DNA of 50,125 nt, from the NCBI RefSeq assembly GCF_000411975.1, contig NZ_ASXG01000114.1, positions 1 to 50,125 of the forward strand, in the 5' to 3' direction. The position numbers and the translations under genes are program-made. Positions 22,490 to 31,216 of this stretch are shown piece by piece. Below the pieces are notes generated by a model, which saw nothing but the letters and a program-made list of their open reading frames with translations, ran no database searches and was not told the origin of the DNA. Origin of the DNA: Amycolatopsis orientalis DSM 43388 (GTDB lineage Bacteria; Actinomycetota; Actinomycetes; Mycobacteriales; Pseudonocardiaceae). The stretch's first letter is position 1; every line of letters begins with the position of its first letter.

Positions 22490-23502
22490 CTGAGCGCAGA
22501 GGAGGACTCGGCCGCGGATTGGCGGCCCTGATCCCGACCGGACCGGCGACGCCCCCTCCGTCCGCGACCGAGGCCAGCACGCCTGCGGAGAAAGCGGTAC
22601 GCGAGGACAAGGGCTGGTTCGCGGCGAACGGTGCGGCGGGTCAGCCGGTCGCGGGCGGCGAGGTCGCCGGCGCGGTGTACCGCGAGATCCCGGTCAGCTC
22701 GGTCAAGCCGAACCCGAAGCAGCCTCGGCAGGTTTTCGACGAGGAAGCGCTCGCTGAACTCGAGCATTCGATCCGCGAGTTCGGGCTCATGCAGCCGATC
22801 GTCGTCCGCGAACTTGGCGACAATGAGTACGAACTCGTCATGGGCGAGCGTCGGCTGCGGGCCTCGCAGCAGGCGGAGCTCGAGGTGATTCCGGCGATCG
22901 TGCGGCAGACCGCCGACGAGTCGATGCTGCGGGACGCGCTCCTGGAGAACATCCACCGGGTGCAGCTGAATCCGCTCGAAGAGGCGGCGGCTTACCAGCA
23001 GCTGCTCGACGAGTTCGCGGTGACGCACGAGGAACTGGCCGGGCGCATCGGCCGCAGCCGCCCGGTCATCACGAACACGATCCGGTTGCTGAAGCTCCCC
23101 CTCCCCGTACAGCGACGGGTGGCCGCGGGCGTGTTGTCCGCCGGGCACGCGCGAGCGCTGCTGTCGCTGGAGGATCCGGAAAGCCAGGAGGAACTGGCGG
23201 CTCGGATCGTCGCCGAGGGCATGTCGGTGCGTGCCACCGAGGAAGCCGTCACGCTGAAGAAGAGCGAGAAGCCGGCGAAGCCGAAGGCCGCGCCCCGCAA
23301 GCCGATTCAGGCACCCGGATTGCAGGAACTCGCGAACCGGCTGTCCGATCGGTTCGACACCCGGGTGAAGGTCGACCTCGGCCGGCGCAAGGGGCGCATC
23401 GTTCTCGAGTTCGGCTCGGTGGACGATCTTGAACGGATCGTCGGGATCATCGACGCGAATTCCGGGGAAAAATCGGCGAATCAGAGCGACGAAACCGATT
23501 AG
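22486..23502 (+). CDS. parB: Chromosome partitioning protein ParB (Spo0J)
   Basis: 338 residues. It begins RGGLGRGLAALIP, the ParA-interacting N-terminal motif. The ParB/Srx CTPase domain has GERRLR (120-125) and ENIHR (154-158), and the helix-turn-helix (about 179-200, HEELAGRIGRSRPVITNTIR) reads parS. A Lys-rich linker leads to the C-terminal dimerisation domain. ParB loads at parS and slides as a CTP clamp. The ATG overlaps the parA stop by ATGA, so the two are translationally coupled. The cognate parS sites lie just upstream. Confidence 0.96.
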   Translation: MTERRGGLGRGLAALIPTGPATPPPSATEASTPAEKAVREDKGWFAANGAAGQPVAGGEVAGAVYREIPVSSVKPNPKQPRQVFDEEALAELEHSIREFGLMQPIVVRELGDNEYELVMGERRLRASQQAELEVIPAIVRQTADESMLRDALLENIHRVQLNPLEEAAAYQQLLDEFAVTHEELAGRIGRSRPVITNTIRLLKLPLPVQRRVAAGVLSAGHARALLSLEDPESQEELAARIVAEGMSVRATEEAVTLKKSEKPAKPKAAPRKPIQAPGLQELANRLSDRFDTRVKVDLGRRKGRIVLEFGSVDDLERIVGIIDANSGEKSANQSDETD

Positions 23503-23546
23503 GGATCACCCAGGGGCGTTTCGTCACGGTGATGATTGCGGATCGA

Positions 23547-23575
23547 GGCGGCCACGGTCACGCGGAGTGGCCGCC
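23547..23575. terminator. Possible bidirectional terminator between parB and ddl
   Basis: GGCGGCCAC (23547-23555) pairs with GTGGCCGCC (23567-23575), an 11-nt loop, between two convergent genes. There is no T-run, so this is only a candidate. Confidence 0.4.
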
Positions 23576-23633
23576 GGAATCGACCGGCGCGGGGAAGGGC
23601 GGCGGACCGTCGCCCGCCCCCGGCCGCCTGGTT

Positions 23634-24584
23634 TCAGTTCGCGCGGGCGACGGCGCGCGCGACGAGATCCGCGAAAACTGACCCGAGGGTGGTGCCGGCG
23701 GCTTCGACCGCCATCGGCACCGTCGACGTTTCGGTGAGACCCGGCGAGAGGTTCACTTCGAGGAAGTGGACTCCCCCGTCCGGAGTGATCACCGCGTCGG
23801 TGCGCGAGATGTCGCGCAGCCCGAGCCACCGGTGCGCGCCGACGGCGAGTTCGCCGACCGCCTTCGCGGCTTCGTCGGAAATCCGCGCCGGGGTGAAGAA
23901 ATCGGTGAGACCCGCGGTGTAGCGGGCGGTGTAGTCGTAGACGCCGCTCTCCGGCACGATCTCCACCGCGGGCAGGGCCTCGGCCCCGTTCTCCCCTTCG
24001 ATGACCGTGACGGCCACTTCAACGCCGTCTACGAACCGTTCCGCGAGCACGGTGTCTCCGTAGGCGAAGCAGCCGACCATCGCCGCGGGCAGCTCGGACG
24101 CCTCCCGCACCACCTGGGTGCCGAGCGCCGACCCGCCCTGATCCGGCTTGAGGATCAACGGCAGGCCGAGCCGCTCGACCATCGCGTCGAGCACCGACTG
24201 GGCACCCAGCTCGCGGAAAGTGCTGTGCGGCAACACAATCCAGTCCGGCGTCGAGAAACCGGCCTGCTGCACGAACGCTTTCGCGGTCGGCTTGTCCCAA
24301 GCCCGGCGGCAGCCCTGCGAGTGGGTGCCGACGAACGGCACGTCGAGCATTTCCAGCACGGTCTGCACCGAGCCGTTCTCGCCCTCACCGCCGTGCAGGG
24401 CGACGACAACCGCGTCCGGACGCTGCGTGCGCAGCCGCTCCAGCAGCCCGGCGTCGGTGTCCCACTCCTCCACCGTGAGGCCCTCGGCCCGCAGCGCGGC
24501 GGACAGTCTGCGCCCGGAGCGAAGCGAGACGTCGCGTTCGTGGGAAAGCCCGCCGGCGAGCACGGCAACGGTACGGTCGACCAC
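23634..24584 (-). CDS. D-alanine--D-alanine ligase family ATP-grasp protein
   Basis: 316 residues, normal length. Ddl joins two D-alanines for peptidoglycan precursors. The N-terminal VLAGGLSHERDVSLRSG carries the catalytic Glu, and LHGGEGENG, ILKPDQGGSALGT (with the Ser), YDYTARY (with the Tyr retained) and FLEVNLSPGLTETSTVPMA are the ATP-grasp and substrate motifs. The Tyr in YDYTARY argues for D-Ala-D-Ala rather than the vancomycin-resistance D-Ala-D-Lac type. Whether this is the housekeeping ligase or a second copy cannot be told here, so no ddl symbol is assigned. The GTG has AAGGAG at 8-nt spacing. The aminotransferase lies 30 bp upstream. Confidence 0.85.
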   Translation of the reverse strand: MVDRTVAVLAGGLSHERDVSLRSGRRLSAALRAEGLTVEEWDTDAGLLERLRTQRPDAVVVALHGGEGENGSVQTVLEMLDVPFVGTHSQGCRRAWDKPTAKAFVQQAGFSTPDWIVLPHSTFRELGAQSVLDAMVERLGLPLILKPDQGGSALGTQVVREASELPAAMVGCFAYGDTVLAERFVDGVEVAVTVIEGENGAEALPAVEIVPESGVYDYTARYTAGLTDFFTPARISDEAAKAVGELAVGAHRWLGLRDISRTDAVITPDGGVHFLEVNLSPGLTETSTVPMAVEAAGTTLGSVFADLVARAVARAN

Positions 24585-24614
24585 CGTGGGAACTCCTTAG
24601 TGTTGCTGGGCCGG

Positions 24615-25934
24615 TCAGACCGTGTCCGGAGACGGGGTCTCGGGCCCCGGGATGGTGCGTGCCTTCACGCTACCGAAGGTGCGGCTGAGGTCCATTTCGG
24701 ACTCGAGGACCGCGGCGAGCCGGCGCACGCCCTCGCGGATGCGTTCCGGCGTCGGATAGCAGTACGACAACCGCATCTGGCGGGAGCCGAACCCGTCGGC
24801 GTAGAAACCGGTGCCGGACGCGTACGCGACCCGAGCGGTGACCGCACGCGGCAACATCGCTTTGGTGTCAACGCCTTCCGGCACGGTGACCCACACGTAG
24901 AAGCCGCCGTCGGGGTTGGTCCAGGAGCAGCCGGGCGGCAGATACTGTTGCAGCGCCGACAACATCGCGTCGCGGCGTTCGCGGTAGTTCTCCCGGAACT
25001 TCTTGACCTGACCCTTCCAGTCGTGCGTCGCGAGATAGCGCGAGACGATCATCTGGTTGAAGGTCGGTGGGCACAGCGTCGCGGATTCCGCTGCCAGCAC
25101 AAGCTTTTCGCGCACGGCGTGCGGCGCGAGCACCCAGCCGACGCGCAGCCCGGAGGCGAACGTCTTCGAGAACGAGCCGAGGTACACGACGTTGTCCGGG
25201 TCGAGCGAGCGCAGCGCCGGGTAGGTCTGGCCGTCGAAACCGAGCAGGCCGTACGGGTTGTCCTCGATGATCAGGACGCCGTGCTCGCGGCAGATCTCGA
25301 CGATCTCCGGACGTCGTTCGACCGACAGCGTCACGCCGGCCGGGTTGTGGAAATTCGGGATGGTGTAAAGGAATTTGACCCGCTGCCCGGCTTTTTCGGC
25401 CTGGCGCAAGGCTTCTCGCAACCCTTCGGGCACGAGACCGTGCTCGTCCATCGCGACGTGCACGACGTTCGCCTGATACGCGGAAAAGGATCCGAGCGCG
25501 CCGACGTACGACGGACCTTCGGCGATCACGACGTCGCCCGGATCGCAGAAAAGCCGGGTCACCATGTCGAGGCCCATCTGGGAACCGACGGTGACCACGA
25601 CGTCGTCGGGGTGCGCCTTGATCCCTTCGAGAGCCATGATTTCGCAGATTTGGTCACGCAGCGCGGGAATCCCGTGCGCGGAACCGTATTGCAGGGCGAC
25701 GAGGCCCTCCTCGGCGATGATCTCGCCGACCTGAGCCGAGAGCGTGTCGAGCGGCAGCGCGGCCAGGTTCGGCATGCCGCCGGCGAGCGAGACGACCTCC
25801 GGCCGGCTTGCCACTGCGAAAAGCGCGCGGATCTCGGATGCGGTCATCCCGGCGGTACGTGCCGCGTACCGGTCGAGGTGCGGGTCGAGATTGTTGCGGC
25901 CGGTCTGCGGCTTGGCGGGGCGGTTCTCGGTCAT
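24615..25934 (-). CDS. PLP-dependent aminotransferase, class I/II (2-aminoadipate/LysN-like)
   Basis: 439 residues. The fold-type I signatures are SLAGGMPN (49-56), QYGSAHGIPALRDQI (82-96), IIEDNPYG (222-229, with the ring-pairing Asp225), the Schiff-base lysine K257 in GSFSKTFASGLRVGW, and a C-terminal MRLSYCY with the carboxylate-binding Arg. The substrate cannot be assigned; relatives act on 2-aminoadipate, valine or aromatic amino acids. The ATG at 25934 has AGGTG at 5-nt spacing; a longer frame exists upstream but has no ribosome-binding site. It lies upstream of the Ddl-like gene on the same strand and is divergent from the GNAT gene. Confidence 0.88.
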   Translation of the reverse strand: MTENRPAKPQTGRNNLDPHLDRYAARTAGMTASEIRALFAVASRPEVVSLAGGMPNLAALPLDTLSAQVGEIIAEEGLVALQYGSAHGIPALRDQICEIMALEGIKAHPDDVVVTVGSQMGLDMVTRLFCDPGDVVIAEGPSYVGALGSFSAYQANVVHVAMDEHGLVPEGLREALRQAEKAGQRVKFLYTIPNFHNPAGVTLSVERRPEIVEICREHGVLIIEDNPYGLLGFDGQTYPALRSLDPDNVVYLGSFSKTFASGLRVGWVLAPHAVREKLVLAAESATLCPPTFNQMIVSRYLATHDWKGQVKKFRENYRERRDAMLSALQQYLPPGCSWTNPDGGFYVWVTVPEGVDTKAMLPRAVTARVAYASGTGFYADGFGSRQMRLSYCYPTPERIREGVRRLAAVLESEMDLSRTFGSVKARTIPGPETPSPDTV

Positions 25935-26117
25935 CGGACACCTGAGGGCTCGGTGGGTACCTGCTGGTAGATCCATCGAGTGTAACCGCGGCCTCTTCCG
26001 GCTCCCCGCTCTTCCGGCGCTTGTCACATCGGCCTATCCTCGGGGTGGTTCTTCCGGTGCTGCCTGCGCTCTTGCGGGTGGAACGGCCGGAGTTGCGGGG
26101 TCCAGGGAGGTTTTCAG

Positions 26118-26762
26118 GTGTCACGTCGCGTGGTGGGCGTCACCTTGGACAATCTCGAGCACCTGCCCAAGAGCTGCCGGCAGTGCGTGTACTGGGAGCT
26201 CGCGCCGCATCTGAAGGCACAGGCCGAGGAGTACGGCTCCACCGAGGTCGAGAAGGAAGCCTGGGTGTCCAGCGTGCTGCTGGAATGGGGTTCCTGCGGC
26301 CGCATCGTCTACAGCGACACCTTGCCGGTCGGCTTCGTGCTCTACGCCCCGCCGAACGCGGTGCCCCGTGCGCTCGCCTTCCCGACGTCGCCGCCCAGCG
26401 CGGACGCCGTCCTGCTCACCGCATTCCAGGTGCTGCCGGAATTCCGCGGCGGCGGCCTCGGCCGGATGCTGGTGCAGGCCGTCGCGAAGGACCTGACCAA
26501 ACGCGGCGTCCGCGCGATCGAATCCTTCGGCGACGCTACTCCCGACGACGAGGACCCGCTGGGCCAGCACTCCTGCGTGCTGCCCGCCGCGTTCCTGCAG
26601 AGCGTCGGCTTCAAAACGGTGCGCCCGCACCCGAAGTACCCGCGGCTGCGCCTCGAACTGCGCTCGGCGATCACCTGGAAAGAAGACGTCGAAGCCGCAC
26701 TGGAGCGTCTGCTGGGCCAGGTGACGATCACGACCGCGGAACCGAGCCTCGGCCGAGCCTGA
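26118..26762 (+). CDS. GNAT family N-acetyltransferase
   Basis: 214 residues. The acetyl-CoA loop RGGGLGRMLVQAV (about 113-125) follows the beta-strand LLTAFQVLPEF, the usual GNAT arrangement. The N-terminus has a distinctive SCRQCVYWE segment (19-27) with two cysteines. The acceptor substrate is unknown. The GTG at 26118 has GGGAGG about 8 nt upstream. Homologues of this protein sit close to parAB in other actinobacteria, as I recall, but no role has been deduced from that. Confidence 0.82.
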   Translation: MSRRVVGVTLDNLEHLPKSCRQCVYWELAPHLKAQAEEYGSTEVEKEAWVSSVLLEWGSCGRIVYSDTLPVGFVLYAPPNAVPRALAFPTSPPSADAVLLTAFQVLPEFRGGGLGRMLVQAVAKDLTKRGVRAIESFGDATPDDEDPLGQHSCVLPAAFLQSVGFKTVRPHPKYPRLRLELRSAITWKEDVEAALERLLGQVTITTAEPSLGRA

Positions 26763-27562
26763 CTTTCTCCTCCCTCACCGCGACGGAGATCAGCCAGAAT
26801 GACCTTGCTGGCAACCACCCTGAACGAGCCGTCTGACTAGCGCGCCGCGTTCCGCAGTGTCCAGCTCTGCTTCGGCCCGATGGTTACTTTGCGTGTCATT
26901 GCCGCGCTTCCCGCCCAGCTTCCCCGGGCCGCCCAGACCTCCGCAACCCGCCCATTTCAGCCCGGCGACCATCGACTTGAACGGCATCGTTCGAGGTCAA
27001 CCCAGTCGCATTCCCCGCTGACGGATCTTGCACCTGGAGGCCGCTGGACCGCACCCGCCAAGCCTCATACCACCTCCGATTCGCTCGGGAAACACCCACT
27101 CCCGGTACCTGTGCACAACTGTGGAAGAGTCCCCGAGTTATCCACAGATTGCAGATAGAGGCCGTGGAAAAGCTGTGGATGGATAGAATGGATCTGGGGA
27201 CGCCCCCCGGGAAGGGTGGGGGCTGCCCCAAGGTGTGGTGGGTGTGGCGGCGGTGGGGCGCAAGTTCTTGTGGCGCCGGTTAAGCGGTGTTGGGGCTCCG
27301 GTTGTTTGGCGTTGAGGCCGCGGGTGGGCGGTGGCGGGAGTCGTGCGGAGGGTCGGCCGGGAGAGCGGCGGCTCTTGGTGACTGTGGGTAGTGATCGGCT
27401 GGGGTGAGGTCGGGTCAGCACGGGTAACCGCGGAGCGCGGGCGGAGAGGCGCGGTGGCGGCTCGGGGCGCGCTGAGCGGGGCCCTGGGTGGAAATCCGGC
27501 GGGGAAGTCCGAGCAGGGCTAATCAGGGGCGAAGCGGGGGTGTGAGGCCGAGGAGGAAGGGG
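26763..27562. other. 800-bp convergent gene-free interval
   Basis: This lies between the GNAT gene (plus) and the amidase gene (minus). The frames here are short, GC-skewed and unconvincing. About 27110-27182 holds a DnaA-box-like cluster, described separately. The remaining right part (27200-27540) is G-rich on the plus strand, with no recognisable RNA gene or clear terminator. Confidence 0.6.
27110..27182. promoter_or_regulatory. DnaA-box-like cluster in the convergent interval
   Basis: TGTGCACAA (27110-27118), TGTGGAAGA (27120-27128), TTATCCACA (27138-27146, exact classical box) and TGTGGATGG (27174-27182) lie within 73 bp about 12 kb from oriC. It could be a DnaA-titrating or reactivating site; the function is inferred only. 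Confidence 0.45.
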
Positions 27563-28711
27563 CTATTCGGCTTTGGCCAGTTCGTGGGCCAGGACGTCGG
27601 CGAAGGTGAAGGTGCCGGTGGGCTGGTCGCCTTCGCCCAGGAGGTAGAGGCGCTTCACCGCGATGAGGATGCCCTCGGCCACGACGTCGCGGAAGGCGGG
27701 GTCGGCCAGGCGGGCGGCGTCGTCCGGGTTGGTCAGGTAGCCGATTTCCACGCGGACGGCGGGGCAGCGCGTGCGGGTGAAGATCTCCCACGTCTTGTAG
27801 TGCGTGCGGCAGTCCAGCAGGCCGGTACGGGCGGCGACCTCGCGCTGGATGAAACCGGCCAGCAGCTCGCCGACGGTTGACGTCGTGCCGTTTCCGGTGC
27901 CGAAGTGGAAGCTCGCCACGCCTTGCGCGCGCGGCGACGGGTTGCCGTCATTGTGCAGCGACAGGAACAGGTCCGCGCCGGCGTCGTTGGCGAACCGGGC
28001 GCGTTCGAAATCCGTCGGGCTGTGGTTCGGGCCCCGGCTGATCAGGGCCTCCATGCCGGTGGCCTGCATCCGGCCTTCGAGCCGGCGCGCCAGGTCCCAG
28101 GCGATGTCCGCCTCGCGCAGGCCGCCGGCGACGACGCCGAGGTCCTCGCCACCGTGGCCCGGGTCGATCACGATGCGCTTGCCGCGCAGTCGCGGGCCCG
28201 CCTGGCGCACCTGCTCCTGCTCGCGCAGGAAGACCGGGCGGCCGCCGCGGGCGCGCGGCGACGACAGGCGGTGCAGTTCGCGGATGGTGGCCGGACCGCA
28301 GATGCCGTCCGACGTCAGCCGCATGTCGCGCTGGAACGTGCGCAGGGCGCGCTCGGTCTGCGGGCCGAAGTAGCCGTCCGGGCGGCCCGCGTCGAAGCCC
28401 AGTTCGGTGAGCCGCTCCTGAAGAGTGAAAACGTCGTCGCCGTGCACCGGCGACGACAAAAGGTACTGGAGCGGGCGGCTCCCGAGGTGATAGCTGGCGC
28501 CCTTGAGCGCCTGGTACGTCGCAGGGCCCACGACACCGTCGGTGATGAGCCCGCGGCGCTGCTGGAACGCGCGCACGGCCTGCTCCACCGCGACGTCGAA
28601 CGTGTTGTACCGCTCGGTCCCCGCCACCGGCGGGAGCAGATCCATCCCGGCAAGGATCGACCTGATCTCGGCGACGTCGGGACCGGCGTCACCGCGGCGG
28701 AGTACCCGCAT
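27563..28711 (-). CDS. cwlM: N-acetylmuramoyl-L-alanine amidase-like protein with two peptidoglycan-binding domains (CwlM-like)
   Basis: 382 residues. Two PG_binding_1 repeats (about 5-70 and 80-150: VEQAVRAFQQRRGLITDGVVG and TERALRTFQRDMRLTSDGICG cores) precede an Amidase_3 domain (about 178-365). The zinc ligands appear intact: H in VIDPGHGG, E in LREADIA, H in LSLHND, with catalytic E in VRVEIGYLTN. There is no signal peptide, so the protein is probably cytoplasmic, like mycobacterial CwlM (Rv3915), which regulates MurA rather than cutting the wall. The ATG at 28711 has GAGGAG 4 nt upstream. It lies in the trxB-trxA-cwlM order also found in mycobacteria. Confidence 0.85.
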   Translation of the reverse strand: MRVLRRGDAGPDVAEIRSILAGMDLLPPVAGTERYNTFDVAVEQAVRAFQQRRGLITDGVVGPATYQALKGASYHLGSRPLQYLLSSPVHGDDVFTLQERLTELGFDAGRPDGYFGPQTERALRTFQRDMRLTSDGICGPATIRELHRLSSPRARGGRPVFLREQEQVRQAGPRLRGKRIVIDPGHGGEDLGVVAGGLREADIAWDLARRLEGRMQATGMEALISRGPNHSPTDFERARFANDAGADLFLSLHNDGNPSPRAQGVASFHFGTGNGTTSTVGELLAGFIQREVAARTGLLDCRTHYKTWEIFTRTRCPAVRVEIGYLTNPDDAARLADPAFRDVVAEGILIAVKRLYLLGEGDQPTGTFTFADVLAHELAKAE

Positions 28712-28920
28712 GCACTCCTCGCTCTTCCTCAGGCACCGAAACCGGCTCGATGCGAAACAGAAACCCGGGTAGGGGTGTACCCAGGCACCTATTGTGCCCT
28801 GTGAACTCTCGGTAAGGACGCAGGCCCGGTCGGTGCGCCACCGGAGGGTGGGTCGCCAGGCGGCGGACACGCCGAGTGCACCTGGGCGCACACCCCCGTG
28901 CGGGTGGTTCCCCGACATGC

Positions 28921-28964
28921 GAGAACCCGGACCGGCGCGTCGATCGCCGCTGGCCCGGGTTCTC
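28921..28964 (-). terminator. Hairpin between trxA and cwlM
   Basis: GAGAACCCGG (28921-28930) pairs with CCGGGTTCTC (28955-28964) around a 24-nt loop, 15 bp after trxA. There is no T-run, so termination is uncertain. The rest of the 267-bp gap to cwlM probably contains its promoter. Confidence 0.4.
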
Positions 28965-28978
28965 AGCAGGTGGACCGC

Positions 28979-29302
28979 TCAGAGCACGTCGGCGAGATCG
29001 GACAGCAGCGCGGCCTTCGGCTTCGCGCCCACGATCTGCTTCACCGGCTTGCCGCCCTGGAACAGGATCAGCGTCGGAATCGACATCACCTGGTAGTCAC
29101 GCGCCGTGTTCGGGTTCTCGTCGATGTCGAGCTTCGCGACGGTGATCTTGTCGCCGTTTTCCTTCGCGATCTCCTCGAGCACCGGGGCGACCATCTTGCA
29201 CGGACCGCACCAGGTCGCCCAGAAGTCGACGAGAACGGGCTTCTCGCTGGTGAGGACGTCGTCCACGAACGACTTGTCGGTCACCTTCACGGGTTCGGAC
29301 AT
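28979..29302 (-). CDS. trxA: Thioredoxin
   Basis: 107 residues, normal length, with the redox site WCGPC (31-35) in VDFWATWCGPCKMVAP and the cis-proline segment MSIPTL. It reduces protein disulfides and is regenerated by TrxB, encoded 28 bp upstream. The ATG has AAAGGAG-like spacing (TTAAAGGAGCAAGCG). The pair is transcribed downstream of sigM and its anti-sigma gene, as in mycobacteria and Streptomyces. Confidence 0.96.
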   Translation of the reverse strand: MSEPVKVTDKSFVDDVLTSEKPVLVDFWATWCGPCKMVAPVLEEIAKENGDKITVAKLDIDENPNTARDYQVMSIPTLILFQGGKPVKQIVGAKPKAALLSDLADVL

Positions 29303-29330
29303 CGCTTGCTCCTTTAACTCGGTGGAAAAG

Positions 29331-30323
29331 TCAGTGCTCGCCGGCGCCGTAGCCGCCGCCGACCAGTTCCGGTGCTTCGTTCGCTTCGGCCTCGCCGTGC
29401 TCCGCGAGCCATCGTTCCGCGTCGATCGCCGCGCTGCAGCCGGAGCCGGCCGCGGTGATCGCCTGCCGGTAGGTGCGGTCCACCAGGTCGCCGGCGGCGA
29501 ACACCCCGGGCAGGTTCGTGTAGGACGTGCGGCCCTGGGTCAGCACGTAGCCGTCCTCGTCCACGTCCACCTGGCCGCGCACCAGCTCGCTGCGCGGATC
29601 GTGGCCGATCGCGACGAAGAACCCGGTCACGTCGAGCGTCTTCTCCTCACCGGTCTTCGTGTCGCGCACCTTCAGGCCGGACACCGTCCCGTCGCCCTCG
29701 ACCCCGGTGATCTGCGAGTTCAGCTGCCACTTGATCTTGTCGTTCGCGCGAGCGCGCTCGAGCATGATCTTCGACGCCCGGAACTCGTCGCGGCGGTGCA
29801 CGATCGTGACGGACTTGGCGAACTTCGTCAGGAAGGTCGCCTCCTCCATCGCCGAGTCGCCGCCGCCGGCCACCGCGATGTCGTGGTCGCGGAAGAAGAA
29901 ACCGTCACAGGTCGCACAGGCGGACACGCCGCGGCCGAGCAGCTCCTGCTCGCCCGGCACCTTCAGGTACCGCGCGGCGGCGCCCATGGCGAGAATGACC
30001 GCGCGGGCGGCGTAGCGCTTGCCGTTCGCGACGACGTACTTCACGTCGCCGGTCAGCTCAAGCGACTCGACGTCCTCCGCGCGCAGCTCGGCGCCGAACC
30101 GTTCGGCCTGCTTGCGCATCTCCTCCATCAGGTCCGGGCCCTGGATCCCGTCGCGGAAGCCCGGGAAGTTCTCGACCTCGGTGGTGGTCATTAGCGCGCC
30201 GCCGAACTGCGTGCCCTCGAACACCAGCGGTTCGAGCTGCGCACGCGCCGCGTAGACCGCTGCGGTGTAACCGGCAGGACCCGACCCGACGACGATCAGG
30301 TTCCTGATTTCCTCGGCAGCCAC
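29331..30323 (-). CDS. trxB: Thioredoxin-disulfide reductase
   Basis: 330 residues. It transfers electrons from NADPH through FAD to TrxA. The FAD site is GSGPAG (13-18), the redox CATC is at C136 and C139, and the NADPH site is GGGDSAMEEA (153-162). The second FAD motif is GVFAAGDLVDRTYRQAITAAGSG, seen near residue 290. The GTG at 30323 has GGAGGG about 9 nt upstream. The last 20 residues form a Glu/Ala/Gly-rich extension. Confidence 0.96.
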   Translation of the reverse strand: MAAEEIRNLIVVGSGPAGYTAAVYAARAQLEPLVFEGTQFGGALMTTTEVENFPGFRDGIQGPDLMEEMRKQAERFGAELRAEDVESLELTGDVKYVVANGKRYAARAVILAMGAAARYLKVPGEQELLGRGVSACATCDGFFFRDHDIAVAGGGDSAMEEATFLTKFAKSVTIVHRRDEFRASKIMLERARANDKIKWQLNSQITGVEGDGTVSGLKVRDTKTGEEKTLDVTGFFVAIGHDPRSELVRGQVDVDEDGYVLTQGRTSYTNLPGVFAAGDLVDRTYRQAITAAGSGCSAAIDAERWLAEHGEAEANEAPELVGGGYGAGEH

Positions 30324-30418
30324 CCGTCAACCCTCCGCTCGTAGTGACCTGTGCTCCAGGCTCAACACGATCGTAGGTGGAGGTGTTCCCGGCGGTGACG
30401 GCCGCTACGTCCGGGCCG

Positions 30419-31216
30419 CTACTTCTTGCCGACCACCTTGTCGAACAGCTTGTCCGGGTTCCCCGGCCCGCAGTCCGCGCCGAACGCGACCAGCCGGAAC
30501 TGCGCGAGCTTGCCGGTGGTGTAAATCGCCATCACGCCCGGTTTGCCCTCCACGGTCACCGGCCGCACGCCTTCCGGCCGCACCGCCGGATCCATCCCGG
30601 CTGCTTCGACGCACGCGTCGAACCTCTTGACGTCCTGCAGCGGGCCGTAATTCCGGACACCGAGGCCGCCGCCCAGCAGAGCTTCCGCACCGCTGCCGTC
30701 GCTGCCGACGGTCGGGCCGCCTGTCGCGGACGGCGCGGGCGCGGCGACGCCGGACGTGTCCGTCTTCGTCGCACCGGGAACGTTCAGCGTGATCGCTACC
30801 GCGGCGGCCGCGGCGGCGGTCAGGATCCCGGCGCCCCAGCCGAGCTGCCGGTTCCGCCGCTTCCGCGCCGCCGACAGGTCGACCACGGGCGCGACCGGCT
30901 GTTCCGCAGGCGCCGGTGCCGCCGCCGGAAACGTCGCCTCCTGCCGGGCCGCCGACTCCGCGGCGAGCGCGGCGTCGAGCCGGGCCACGAACACGGCGGG
31001 CATCGGTGGGGCCGGTTCCGCGGCGAGCGCGGACAGGTCGGCGGTGGTCGCCTCGAGGGCCTCGATGATCGCGCGCGCCTCCGGATCCGCGTGGACCCGC
31101 GGCCACAGCTGCGCTGCCTCCTGCTCGTCGAGGACCCCGGCGTGGAGGTCGGCGAGCAGGTCGACAGACCAGGGCGGCCCGATGGTTCCGCCTGCCCCCC
31201 GGCTCTCGTCCGTCAT
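30419..31216 (-). CDS. Anti-sigma-M factor (RsmA-like), membrane protein
   Basis: 265 residues with an N-terminal cytoplasmic region (WSVDLLADLHAGVLDEQEA, resembling the anti-sigma zinc-less N-terminal domain), a single membrane segment (about 127-148, LGWGAGILTAAAAAAVAITL) and an extracytoplasmic domain with two Cys residues. It overlaps the sigM stop by ATGA (31213-31216), which marks it as the cognate anti-sigma factor. The homologue in mycobacteria is Rv3912 (RsmA). The lack of an HxxxCxxC zinc motif is in line with that family. Confidence 0.82.
   Translation of the reverse strand: MTDESRGAGGTIGPPWSVDLLADLHAGVLDEQEAAQLWPRVHADPEARAIIEALEATTADLSALAAEPAPPMPAVFVARLDAALAAESAARQEATFPAAAPAPAEQPVAPVVDLSAARKRRNRQLGWGAGILTAAAAAAVAITLNVPGATKTDTSGVAAPAPSATGGPTVGSDGSGAEALLGGGLGVRNYGPLQDVKRFDACVEAAGMDPAVRPEGVRPVTVEGKPGVMAIYTTGKLAQFRLVAFGADCGPGNPDKLFDKVVGKK

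Noticed and set aside
26880..27421. Frames in the convergent interval
   Set aside because: Short, proline/arginine-skewed, with no start signals or domain.
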